Origin: Sulfurospirillum sp964441765
GTDB lineage: Bacteria; Campylobacterota; Campylobacteria; Campylobacterales; Sulfurospirillaceae
Assembly (NCBI GenBank): GCA_964441765.1
Contig: CAYTVI010000002.1
Coordinates: 1-64,000, forward strand
Length of the DNA: 64,000 bases
Direction of reading: 5' to 3'
Made by a program: the position numbers and the translations under genes. A model generated the notes under the pieces. That model worked only from the letters and a program-made list of their open reading frames with translations. It made no database searches and was not told the origin of the DNA. Positions 17,418-25,732 of the stretch are shown in pieces (within the stretch, counting starts at the first letter, position 1; each line of letters begins with the position of its first letter).

Positions 17418-19811
17418 ATGAAATTCATTATAGCCCTCCTCATTTTATCAGCGCAACTTTTTGCATTGACCATTGTTCTGAACAGTGGTAAAGAGAGTAA
17501 AATCAATTATGCTATTTTACATCTTATGGATACACAACCTTTTACCTGTGAAACCATTCCTGATGCTTTAGAAAAGAAGCGTTATTTGTGTAAAGCGGAT
17601 CATCCTTTCAACAAGCCGATTGAACCTAAAAAAATGAAATTTGCAGAGCTCTCTTTTTATGCGAAAGAAGGCTCATTTTATATGGCGATTGAGCCAAAGA
17701 TTGATTCCAAACTGATTCCTGTTGAAGATACTTTGTATGAAGCAACAGAGGTTCTAACCAAACCTAAAGCCAAACAGTATCGACACTGGATGATTTTGTT
17801 GCAAGAAGAGCCTTTGTATAAAGATAAAGTGGTTCAAGATGGGCTTAATTTTCCTATTGTTTTTGAAAAATACCAAAAACCTTATATTGGAGCTCTTGAT
17901 TTAAATGGAGCGCCTATCTCTTATGCACAAAGTAAAGATATTGGGCTTTACTTGGATATGAAGCGTTTGTACGAAAAGGGAGATTATGCAGGAGTTGTTG
18001 ATGCTGCTTCTAGAGTACTCGAGGCATTTCCTCTTTCCATCTTTCGCAGTGAAATTGAACTGTATGCTATGCGCGCAATGGATAAACTCTTAAGCTCTAA
18101 AGGCGAAGAAAAAGATGCGGTTTTGTTTGATGAAGAAGCGATTATTGCCATTGCAAAACGTTGGACAAAAGAGTTTACAAGCGATGAAAATCTTCCCGAA
18201 GTCTTTATGCTCATGACTAAATCTTATTTGAAATTAAACTCCAAAGCAGATGCTAACTATTTCATTGATATTTTGGTCAGTGAACATCCTGAAAGTCCTT
18301 ATACAAAAAAAGCTATTTTATTTTTTGCCGATACATTGCTTCCTACTAAAGAGAAAGAAAAAGCACTTAAACTTTATTTGGATGTGCTTTACAGTGTTAA
18401 GGATATTGACATCGCTTCAGAAGCGGCAATTCGTTTGAGCGATTATCAAATTGATGTAGGTAAAATCCAAGAAGCCAAAGAGTATTTACTAAAAGTTCTC
18501 AATGTCAATGCCAATTTCCTTCTGAAAGATAAAGAGGCTTCTTATACCTTAGCCAAACGTTTACATGACCATAAGCTCTATGATGTTGCGGCGCGTATTT
18601 TAGATATGATTGTGGAGCACACGCCAAAAACAGATGAAAAAAGAGAGTCTCTTCTAAAAGAAAACGGTGATTGGCATGCGAAAGCAGGAGATGTTGAAAA
18701 AGCACACAAACTCTATCAAGAGTATTTAGATACCTATCGCAATGGTGGTGAATATGTTGATGAGGTCAAAGAGCGTTTGGATGAACTCTTTTTTAAACGC
18801 ACTGAAAATAATGAGACGGTACTTGCGAATTATTATGATAAATTGATTGAAAATTACACGACCAATGCCATTGGTGAAAAAGCTTTAATAGAAAAAGCAA
18901 AACTGCTTTTAAAACAAGGTGAATTTAAAAAAGTATTAGAATTAGAAGAGAGTTTGCTTAAAGCTTCTGATGCACATGGTGTCAAACCAGAAGAACTGAT
19001 TTACGAAGCCGCCAAGGCACAAGCCCTTAAAGAACTTGAAAAAGGTGCCTGTCAAGAAGTCGTTGGATTGGTTGAACAGTACAAGTTACATATTGAGGGT
19101 GTCGCTTACGAAGAGAAGCTTTTTGGCTGTTTTATGCGATTGGCTAGATATGAAAGAGCAAAAGAGATGAGCGTTTTACATGTAAAAGATGCGAAGCTTG
19201 ATAGCCGTTTTGCGTGGACGCAGCGTCATACCAATGTTCTGTTTAAATTAGGCAAACATCAAGAAGTAAGAGCCCTCAAAGAGGATCTTCAAACAATGGC
19301 AAAAACACTTAAAACAAGCATCAATCTTGAAGTGTTACGCGATTTATTTTTCAGTAACATTGCGTTAAAACACTCTGATGAAGCTTTAGCAATTTTGCAA
19401 GTGGTTGAAGAGCGTTACCCTAACACTTTTACGACGATTGATTTACACAATGAAATCATTAAAATCGCGAGTGAATCTAAAAACGATCTTTTACTTATCA
19501 GCCATGCACAAAAGATTTTAGCGCTTCAAAAGCAGTTTAAGTCATTTCCTCTTTCTCCAATGATAGAGTTTAATTACATTGAAGCGCTCAAACGTTTGAG
19601 CCGAGATAAAGAAGCTTTAGAGGTAATACAATCGATTCCACAAGAACGTATGGCACCCAAAGATAAAATCAGACTTTTCTACTATGCAGGAGAACTGAGT
19701 TTGAAACTAGGGGAAAATGAAAAAGCAAAAGGCTATTTTACTCAGTGTGTTGAAAACAATGAGACGAGTTCATGGAAAACTATCTGTCAAGAAAATTTAA
19801 AACTCTTTTAA
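17418..19811 (+). CDS. pflA: Paralysed-flagellum protein PflA (periplasmic TPR-like flagellar motor scaffold)
   Basis: 797 residues. An N-terminal signal peptide (MKF, hydrophobic to about residue 16, then Ala) leads to a beta-rich N-terminal region and a long helical-repeat region of TPR type from about residue 170. Size, architecture and position directly after nuoN match PflA of C. jejuni (Cj1565c) and HP1274, a periplasmic component of the enlarged flagellar motor needed for stator placement. The signal peptide fixes the start at 17418; the next Met is at residue 36. The 3' end overlaps the convergent miaA by 15 bases. Confidence 0.8.
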   Translation: MKFIIALLILSAQLFALTIVLNSGKESKINYAILHLMDTQPFTCETIPDALEKKRYLCKADHPFNKPIEPKKMKFAELSFYAKEGSFYMAIEPKIDSKLIPVEDTLYEATEVLTKPKAKQYRHWMILLQEEPLYKDKVVQDGLNFPIVFEKYQKPYIGALDLNGAPISYAQSKDIGLYLDMKRLYEKGDYAGVVDAASRVLEAFPLSIFRSEIELYAMRAMDKLLSSKGEEKDAVLFDEEAIIAIAKRWTKEFTSDENLPEVFMLMTKSYLKLNSKADANYFIDILVSEHPESPYTKKAILFFADTLLPTKEKEKALKLYLDVLYSVKDIDIASEAAIRLSDYQIDVGKIQEAKEYLLKVLNVNANFLLKDKEASYTLAKRLHDHKLYDVAARILDMIVEHTPKTDEKRESLLKENGDWHAKAGDVEKAHKLYQEYLDTYRNGGEYVDEVKERLDELFFKRTENNETVLANYYDKLIENYTTNAIGEKALIEKAKLLLKQGEFKKVLELEESLLKASDAHGVKPEELIYEAAKAQALKELEKGACQEVVGLVEQYKLHIEGVAYEEKLFGCFMRLARYERAKEMSVLHVKDAKLDSRFAWTQRHTNVLFKLGKHQEVRALKEDLQTMAKTLKTSINLEVLRDLFFSNIALKHSDEALAILQVVEERYPNTFTTIDLHNEIIKIASESKNDLLLISHAQKILALQKQFKSFPLSPMIEFNYIEALKRLSRDKEALEVIQSIPQERMAPKDKIRLFYYAGELSLKLGENEKAKGYFTQCVENNETSSWKTICQENLKLF

Positions 19812-20696
19812 CACTTTTTCAACCAGAGGTTTAAGTATCTCAAGAGGTGCTTTAATGTGTGGGGGAAATTGTGATGTGTTAAAAGTACGTTGGCGTTTGG
19901 CTAACTGTAGCGTGTGTGTTGCAATTTTTTCTTCGAGCTCTTTTAGGGTATAAATACCGTCAAAATAATCCAATACTTCTTTAATACCAATTGCTTTCAT
20001 ACATTGTGGTGCACGTGAATAGTTTTTTTCCAGATGAAAAATCTCCTCAATTAAGCCTTGTTCAAACATCAAATGGGTACGTTTTTGCACGCGTTGTATT
20101 AAGATATCTTTGGGTGTTTCAATCTCAAACAGTAAGAAATCTTTTAAAAGAGCAGGTTGTTTGGCATGACGAAGATAGTCTGATGGCGTTTGTTGTGTGG
20201 CGATAAAAATTTCAAGCCATTTTTCAATGCGGTAGCGATCAGTAGAGGCTATCTTTTGTGCATAAAGAGGGTCGTGTTCACACATAAGGGCATAAGAAGC
20301 CTCTAAATCAAGCAGTTTTTGAGCAATGATTGTTTTTACATGTAAAGAAAGTTCAGGTCTAAGGCTTAGTCCTTCCATCATTGCTTTGAGGTAAAACCCT
20401 GTTCCTCCAACAATAATGAGATTTTTTTTATGGGAAAGTGCATATGTTTTTGCTTGAGAATAGAGTTCAAAAAACATCGTCACATCAAAGTGTTCATTGG
20501 GCAAAAGAACATCAATACCAAAATGGACAATTCCATGACGTTCTTCTAGTGAGGGTTTGGCGGAAGCAATATCGATATGTGTATAAATGCTTAGTGAATC
20601 TAATGAGAGGATAATAGCGTTGTATTCAAGGGCTAAATCGATGGAAAGTGCGGTTTTTCCTGAAGCAGTTGGCCCTAAAATCGCAATCGTTTTCAC
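19797..20696 (-). CDS. miaA: tRNA dimethylallyltransferase
   Basis: 299 residues. Transfers a dimethylallyl group to N6 of A37 in tRNAs reading UNN codons. P-loop GPTASGKT at residues 8-15, followed by the DSLSIYTHIDIASAKP substrate block and a KAIGIKE segment in the C-terminal half. GTG start at 20696 with GGAG seven bases upstream and a TATAAT box on the same strand at 20726-20721. Convergent with pflA and overlapping it by 15 bases, so both 3' ends share sequence. One palindrome copy (20336) is coded as Leu-His-Val. Confidence 0.93.
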   Translation of the reverse strand: MKTIAILGPTASGKTALSIDLALEYNAIILSLDSLSIYTHIDIASAKPSLEERHGIVHFGIDVLLPNEHFDVTMFFELYSQAKTYALSHKKNLIIVGGTGFYLKAMMEGLSLRPELSLHVKTIIAQKLLDLEASYALMCEHDPLYAQKIASTDRYRIEKWLEIFIATQQTPSDYLRHAKQPALLKDFLLFEIETPKDILIQRVQKRTHLMFEQGLIEEIFHLEKNYSRAPQCMKAIGIKEVLDYFDGIYTLKELEEKIATHTLQLAKRQRTFNTSQFPPHIKAPLEILKPLVEKVLKEF

Positions 20697-20720
20697 TCTT
20701 TTTCTCCCATTTTTTGGGCA

Positions 20721-20754
20721 ATTATAACACTTTTAAAGGGTTTTGTTGTAAAAT
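20721..20754. promoter_or_regulatory. Divergent promoters between miaA and mqnP
   Basis: On the minus strand TATAAT covers 20726-20721 and would start miaA mRNA about 18 bases before its GTG. On the plus strand TAAAAT at 20749-20754 would start the mqnP mRNA about 20 bases before its TTG. Confidence 0.5.
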
Positions 20755-20781
20755 CTGAGCACTTCAATACAAAGGGATGCC

Positions 20782-21651
20782 TTGCAACGTTTTTGGTCAA
20801 GACTTCATGATATCAATGAACTCATCATGTTTAAACATTCTGTTTTTTCATTGCCTTTTATTTTTATCGCAATGATTGTGGCATCAAAAGCCCAAGATGA
20901 TTCACCATGGTTTGGTTTTAAGCTTCTCGTTTTAGGACTCTTAGCCGCCGTGAGTGCGCGTAATTTTGCGATGGGGTTTAATCGTTATGCTGATCGTGAC
21001 ATCGATAAGCACAATCCTCGCACAGCCAATCGTCCGAGTGTGGATGGGCGTATAGGAGTACGAAATATGGAATTTTTTATTGGATTAAATGCTCTTATTT
21101 TTATAGGAGTTGCGTATCTGATTAATGATTTAGCATTTGCTTTAGCGGTTCCTATTTTGATTGTATTGGGGGGCTATTCGCTCTTTAAGCGTTTTTCGCC
21201 GTATGCGCATCTTATCTTAGGGGTTTCACTTGGACTAGCTCCCATTGCAGGCGTTGTGGCAGTACAAGAAGCCATTCCGTTATGGGCAGTTTTACTTTCC
21301 TTAGGCGTGATGTTTTGGGTAGCAGGATTTGATTTGCTCTACTCGTTACAAGATATGGAATACGATAAAGAAAATGGGCTTTTCTCCATCCCTTCTCAAT
21401 TTGGTAAGGAAGCAACCTTTTTTATCTCTCGTCTTTTTCATGCACAAACTATTTTATTTTGGTTTTTATTTATCATGAGTGCTAATTTAGGCTTTATGGC
21501 GTATGTGGGTGTTTTCGTTTCGGCAATTATTTTGTGGTTTGAGCATCGTATTGTTTTGAAAGATTTTACAAAAATTGATCGCGCTTTTTTCACACTCAAT
21601 GGCTATTTGGGCATTATCTTTTTTATTTTTATTTTGATTGATAGGCTCTAG
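20782..21651 (+). CDS. mqnP: UbiA-family prenyltransferase, probably menaquinone-pathway MqnP
   Basis: 289-residue integral membrane prenyltransferase. First aspartate motif NRYADRDIDKHNPRTANRP (residues 67-85) and second YSLQDMEYD are both present; together they bind Mg2+-prenyl diphosphate. Eight or nine hydrophobic helices. Campylobacterota make menaquinone through the futalosine route, where MqnP is the prenyltransferase; orthology is inferred from the family and the taxon, and ubiA is the alternative label. TTG start at 20782 preceded by AAAGGGA; the N-terminal length before FKHSVFSLPF agrees with homologues I recall. Confidence 0.8.
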   Translation: MQRFWSRLHDINELIMFKHSVFSLPFIFIAMIVASKAQDDSPWFGFKLLVLGLLAAVSARNFAMGFNRYADRDIDKHNPRTANRPSVDGRIGVRNMEFFIGLNALIFIGVAYLINDLAFALAVPILIVLGGYSLFKRFSPYAHLILGVSLGLAPIAGVVAVQEAIPLWAVLLSLGVMFWVAGFDLLYSLQDMEYDKENGLFSIPSQFGKEATFFISRLFHAQTILFWFLFIMSANLGFMAYVGVFVSAIILWFEHRIVLKDFTKIDRAFFTLNGYLGIIFFIFILIDRL

Positions 21652-21652
21652 C

Positions 21653-22183
21653 ATGGAAAATATTCGTCTGGTGGATACATCTTTAAAAATTGTTTTTGAA
21701 GAAGGAACATCCGATAATGAAACCTTTAGACGAGAATTTATGAGTCTTTTGATGCTTCATGATGACCCTTTAAGTGTATGGTTGAAATCCGATAAAATCC
21801 GCAAAGAGAGTGAAGATACCGACAAGATTCTTTTAACACTCATTGCTGAATTACACCGAAAGATTGATATTTTAAGTTTACGGCTCACCACAGAGGGACC
21901 TTTATATCTTCCTTTAATGCACCAAGGGAGTCTTGATGCGATTGGGCATGGGTATGTGGGGTTTGATAGTGACGTTTTGGAAGAGGGAAGATGTTATTAT
22001 GGGCGCATTGATATGCCTACGTTTCCACGTCGACAGATAGCACTTTTTTTTGAAGCACTCTCCTCAAAAATAGCCAAAATTACTTTGATGCACGAAGATG
22101 ATAAAAAAGATTGGAGTGCTTACATGGCAGCGTGTGAGCGGGTTATGATACGTCAGATGAAAGGAAAAGAGAGTGAGTATTGA
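21653..22183 (+). CDS. Conserved hypothetical protein, possibly PilZ-like
   Basis: 176 residues from ATG 21653, one base after the mqnP stop. No signal peptide or membrane segment. The middle region (about residues 80-140) alternates glycine turns and beta-like segments (SLDAIGHGYVGF, then GRCYYGRIDMP) in a way reminiscent of a degenerate PilZ domain, but the RxxxR and D/NxSxxG cyclic-di-GMP motifs are missing. Overlaps the next gene by 11 bases, so the three genes from mqnP form an operon. Function unknown. Confidence 0.6.
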   Translation: MENIRLVDTSLKIVFEEGTSDNETFRREFMSLLMLHDDPLSVWLKSDKIRKESEDTDKILLTLIAELHRKIDILSLRLTTEGPLYLPLMHQGSLDAIGHGYVGFDSDVLEEGRCYYGRIDMPTFPRRQIALFFEALSSKIAKITLMHEDDKKDWSAYMAACERVMIRQMKGKESEY

Positions 22184-22682
22184 GACACTGGCATTTATTG
22201 CCTTAGCTTCACTGGTCGTTATTATTTTTTTGATGGTTTATATTCGTGATGTTGAGATTAATAAGAAACTAGCGATTTATGAACGAAGTATCGAAGAGCT
22301 TAACTATCAAAACCATGTCTTAAACAAAGCCCTAAAAGATATGGCGGTTAAAGAAGAACCCATCGATTTGAAAGCATTGGAAAAAAGAATTTTAGAACTT
22401 ACCAAACAAGAGATACAGCAAACAGTTGTTCCTATGGTCTCTTCTTTACAAGACATTGAAACGATTATTGAAAGTTTCAAAGAAGAACAAAGTGCTCGCA
22501 TTGACAGATTGGAGAGCAGAACCAAAGAGATGAGTGGCTTACCTACAGGTACATCAAGCTCCAATGAAAAGATGATAGTCGCTCAATACGCGAGGGGTAG
22601 AAGCGAAGCAGAAATTGCCAAAGATTTGCGTATTGGGATTGGAGAGGTTGATTTGGTTTTAAAGTTAGCCAATTTGAAGTAG
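22173..22682 (+). CDS. Membrane-anchored coiled-coil protein with C-terminal HTH-like segment (DUF6115-type)
   Basis: 169 residues from GTG 22173. One N-terminal transmembrane helix (residues 5-24), a long heptad-rich coiled coil (about 30-115), a short Ser/Gly/Thr linker, and a C-terminal segment AQYARGRSEAEIAKDLRIG plus following helix that looks like a helix-turn-helix. The layout matches what I recall as DUF6115 proteins of Campylobacterota. Whether the C-terminal motif binds DNA is unknown. Last gene of the mqnP operon. Confidence 0.6.
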   Translation: MSIETLAFIALASLVVIIFLMVYIRDVEINKKLAIYERSIEELNYQNHVLNKALKDMAVKEEPIDLKALEKRILELTKQEIQQTVVPMVSSLQDIETIIESFKEEQSARIDRLESRTKEMSGLPTGTSSSNEKMIVAQYARGRSEAEIAKDLRIGIGEVDLVLKLANLK

Positions 22683-22712
22683 TCACACGCTTTTACATGT
22701 AAAGCGTGTGAC
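22682..22712. terminator. Perfect hairpin between convergent genes, TTACATGTAA at the tip
   Basis: Arms 22682-22693 and 22701-22712 (12 bases, five G/C pairs near the base) are perfect complements; the loop is TACATGT. It starts on the last base of the upstream stop codon and lies 13 bases before the end of the convergent receptor gene, so it probably terminates both transcripts. Confidence 0.8.
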
Positions 22713-22724
22713 ATGATGAAGTAC

Positions 22725-24173
22725 TTATTTTTTACGTGAACGGCACTCCTCAGCACACTCTTGAATCATACGATCAAGGGTTCCGAAAAGTGTATTACTT
22801 GCTTCTTCCATCTTTTTAAAGTTATTGATAAAAATTGGAAGCGTTGACATAGAGTAACCTTTTTTAACTTCTTCCATATTTTCCATAACACTGTTATGAA
22901 CAATTTTATGCGGCTCTTCAAGTGAAGCGTATGACTTCGTTTTACCAAAGCGCTCTTTTACCGCAGGCTCTTCATACCATTTCCCTAAACGACATGCCGT
23001 ATGGTCTGCAAAATTTGCATCTGTTTTTTCATTAAGAATAGTCGAATAAGCATTGGTTTTAAAGACAATGTGGTCAATTTTGGCTAAGGTTGTAAAGATT
23101 TTATTTTCAAGCTTATAGGAGATATCTGCTGTTTTATTGGCATCTTCACTAAAATCGCGTAACGCTGTTTCAAAATGAATGACATTCTCCCCACTAGAGT
23201 TTGCAATAACACTGATGCGCTCCGAATTTGCATGAATACCATTGGTCTCTTGTTGAAGCGTTTGGATGGTCATTGCAATCTCTTGAGTTGCTTTTTGCGT
23301 ACGTTCAGCAAGTTTACGTACTTCATCAGCAACAACGGCAAATCCACGCCCATGCTCTCCTGCACGTGCGGCTTCAATGGCAGCATTGAGCGCTAAGAGG
23401 TTTGTCTGGTCTGCAATATCTTTAATGAGGTTGACCACAGAAGAGATTTCAGTGGTGCGATCACTGAGGGAGTCAATAGCTTCATTAGTGCTCATCAATA
23501 AATCTAATAACTCTTTAATGCCATTGGCTAAAGTGGTGACTGTTTCAAGGCTTTGGTCTGATTTTTGAGCGGTTGATTGAGAAACTTCGGTAATCAGTGT
23601 CATCTCTTGAATGCTTTGACTCAAGTCTTGCTGAATACTCAAAACGCCATTATTCCCATTACCAAGGTCTGAGAAAGCGGATGAAAGCATCCCTCTGGCT
23701 TTTCCTTTTTGCCCCTCCGTAATACCTCGAACACCCTCGGCAATATAGCGCGCATTGGTTGCGAAAAGACCACGAAAGCCTTCATTGAAAATATTACGAT
23801 AGGTTTTACCACTACTTGCCGTTTCAATAGAAGTTTTTGTCTCACGCATCAAGGCTTCAACTTGATCAAGCATATCATTGATGGCATACGCAACGCGCCC
23901 CATCGGTTTATTAGGGTCAACATTGACAATACGAGGCTCTAAATTTCCTTTTGCGGCTTGCTCCACAACCGTTAAAACTTTTTCATAAATTTCTGCGTCA
24001 CATTGCATGGTTTTTCGGCTACCAAAGAAAGAGCCAACAGCAACACCTAAAAGCATTCCTGAACTGGTAACATCTGTACCATCCATGTATTGATAGCCCA
24101 AAAATATTACACCCATAAAAAGGAGGGCTAAAGGGATTTTATAATCGTTGAAGATTGTTTGAAAATTCTTCAT
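22725..24173 (-). CDS. Methyl-accepting chemotaxis protein with CZB zinc-binding domain
   Basis: 482 residues from ATG 24173, selected for its AAGGAG site; upstream in-frame codons lie inside the preceding gene. Two membrane helices (about 12-30 and 36-52) with almost no periplasmic loop, a HAMP-like stretch (60-110), and the MCP signalling hairpin tip around residues 251-292 (IADQTNLLALNAAIEAARAG). The C-terminal 110 residues are a CZB domain with candidate zinc ligands His368, Cys394 in CRLGKWY and His422/426. Having no ligand-binding periplasmic domain, it most likely takes its input from the PAS protein encoded just upstream, like CetA with CetB, and adds zinc or redox sensing through CZB. 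Start overlaps the PAS gene. Confidence 0.9.
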   Translation of the reverse strand: MKNFQTIFNDYKIPLALLFMGVIFLGYQYMDGTDVTSSGMLLGVAVGSFFGSRKTMQCDAEIYEKVLTVVEQAAKGNLEPRIVNVDPNKPMGRVAYAINDMLDQVEALMRETKTSIETASSGKTYRNIFNEGFRGLFATNARYIAEGVRGITEGQKGKARGMLSSAFSDLGNGNNGVLSIQQDLSQSIQEMTLITEVSQSTAQKSDQSLETVTTLANGIKELLDLLMSTNEAIDSLSDRTTEISSVVNLIKDIADQTNLLALNAAIEAARAGEHGRGFAVVADEVRKLAERTQKATQEIAMTIQTLQQETNGIHANSERISVIANSSGENVIHFETALRDFSEDANKTADISYKLENKIFTTLAKIDHIVFKTNAYSTILNEKTDANFADHTACRLGKWYEEPAVKERFGKTKSYASLEEPHKIVHNSVMENMEEVKKGYSMSTLPIFINNFKKMEEASNTLFGTLDRMIQECAEECRSRKK

Positions 24174-24651
24174 AACTGACTCCTTTTTCATGTAATAAAT
24201 CCACAAGGTATTTGTACGCGGCATCGATACCGCCACTTTTTTCTAAAGAGAGAAGTTTTTGATAAAGAGGCTCGATGATTTGTAAGGCTTTTGGATTGGC
24301 TTTGCGTCTTACAGAATAGTAGCCAACGATGGTGCCGTTTGAATCTAAAGAAGCAGTAACATTGGCATAGACCCAATAATGTCCGCCATCAAAGCTTAGA
24401 TTTTTAACATAAGCAAAAATTTCTTCTTTGAGTTTGATTTTGTCCCATAAAAGCTTGAAAATAACACGAGGCATGTCAGGGTGTCTGACAATACTGTGAG
24501 GTTTGCCAAGCAACTCTTGTTCACTGGCACCAACAATTTTGATAAAAGGCTCATTGCAGTAGGTAATTTTCCCATGCGTGTCTGTTTTGGAAACCAAAAA
24601 CGCATCGGCGCTTACATTATGCTCTTTGCCATTAGGAACAGGCTTTTGCAC
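24139..24651 (-). CDS. PAS-domain energy-taxis protein (Aer/CetB-like)
   Basis: 170 residues from a GTG at 24651, chosen because AAGGAG precedes it with six bases spacing; the frame is open to a TTG at 24693 without such a site. One PAS domain of the Aer class: SKTDTHGKITYCNEPF, then the FAD-pocket motif IVRHPDMPRVIF (about residues 54-65) and the YWVYANVTASLD beta strands. No membrane helix. Its 3' end overlaps the receptor gene by 35 bases, so the two are translated together and probably form a split Aer, as with CetB and CetA of C. jejuni. It would sense redox state through bound FAD. Confidence 0.85.
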   Translation of the reverse strand: MQKPVPNGKEHNVSADAFLVSKTDTHGKITYCNEPFIKIVGASEQELLGKPHSIVRHPDMPRVIFKLLWDKIKLKEEIFAYVKNLSFDGGHYWVYANVTASLDSNGTIVGYYSVRRKANPKALQIIEPLYQKLLSLEKSGGIDAAYKYLVDLLHEKGVSYEEFSNNLQRL

Positions 24652-24729
24652 ACGAGGCTCCTTGAAGTGTAAAGTGCTTAAATTGTAACGCAATGCGATT
24701 TATAAATAGCTTCAAAACAACATTTTGTG

Positions 24730-24735
24730 TATAAT
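24730..24735 (+). promoter_or_regulatory. TATAAT box of moaA
   Basis: TATAAT preceded by GTG, 25 bases before the moaA ATG; AAGAAGGA lies between. Confidence 0.6.
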
Positions 24736-24760
24736 ACCTGACTTTTTAAGAAGGATAAGC

Positions 24761-25729
24761 ATGTTAGTGGATGGTTTTGGACGTCAAGTAAGCTACCTTC
24801 GGGTTTCAGTGACGGAGCGATGTAACTTTAGATGCCAATATTGTATGCCAGAAAAACCTTTTTCATGGGTGCCTAAAGAAAATTTACTCAGTTTTGAAGA
24901 TCTTTTTTTATTTGTTAAAGTAGCCATTGATGAGGGAATTACAAAAATTCGCATTACAGGTGGCGAGCCGTTGCTTCGTACTGATTTGGATAAATTTATT
25001 GCGATGATTAATAATCATAAAAGTGGTCTTGATTTGGCACTCACAACGAATGGTTTTTTACTCAAAGAAGCAGCACTTAAGCTTAAAGAAGCTGGGCTTA
25101 AACGGGTCAATATTTCACTTGATAGCCTCAAACCAGATGTTGCGGCACAGATGGCACAAAAAGATGTTTTGAGCAAAGTGCAAGCAGGTATCGATGAAGC
25201 ACTTCGCGTGGGCTTAAGTGTGAAAGTCAATATGGTTCCTATCAAAGGTATCAATGCGGATGAAGTGTTAGATGTCCTAGAGTATGCAAAAACACGTGGT
25301 ATGAGTATTCGTTTTATAGAGTATATGGAAAATAAACATGCCAAAGAGAAGCTTCAAGGTTTAAGCGGAAAAGAGGTGTTGGACATTATCGCTTCTCGCT
25401 ATACGTTTAAAGAATTAGGAAGAGTAGGACCAAGTCCTGCGCATTTGTTTGAATGTGAAGATGGATACATCTTTGGGATTATTGACCCGCATAAGCATGA
25501 TTTTTGTGAAGATTGTAATCGTATTCGCCTAACTGCTGAGGGTGTTTTAATCCCGTGTTTGTATTTTGATGAAGCGATGAGTATCAAAGAAGCGGTACAA
25601 AAAGGCGATGTCGCAAAAGCAGCAGATATTTTGAAAGAGGTTTTACGCAATAAGCCTGAGAAAAACAAATGGAGCGAAGACGAACAAAATGAGACCTCTA
25701 ACCGCGCTTTTTACGAAACAGGCGGGTGA
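24761..25729 (+). CDS. moaA: GTP 3',8-cyclase (molybdenum cofactor biosynthesis protein A)
   Basis: 322-residue radical SAM enzyme that converts GTP to the cyclic precursor of molybdopterin together with MoaC. N-terminal SAM-cluster ligands Cys21, Cys25 and Cys28 (CNFRCQYC), a GGEPLLR SAM-binding segment near residues 67-73, C-terminal [4Fe-4S] ligands Cys249, Cys252 and Cys266, and the essential C-terminal Gly-Gly. The ATG at 24761 follows AGAAGGA. Converges on moeA, the later step of the same pathway. Confidence 0.96.
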   Translation: MLVDGFGRQVSYLRVSVTERCNFRCQYCMPEKPFSWVPKENLLSFEDLFLFVKVAIDEGITKIRITGGEPLLRTDLDKFIAMINNHKSGLDLALTTNGFLLKEAALKLKEAGLKRVNISLDSLKPDVAAQMAQKDVLSKVQAGIDEALRVGLSVKVNMVPIKGINADEVLDVLEYAKTRGMSIRFIEYMENKHAKEKLQGLSGKEVLDIIASRYTFKELGRVGPSPAHLFECEDGYIFGIIDPHKHDFCEDCNRIRLTAEGVLIPCLYFDEAMSIKEAVQKGDVAKAADILKEVLRNKPEKNKWSEDEQNETSNRAFYETGG

Positions 25730-25732
25730 GTT

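Noticed and set aside
21653..22183. Firm assignment as a PilZ cyclic-di-GMP receptor
   Set aside because: The binding motifs of PilZ are absent; only the pattern of turns and strands is suggestive.
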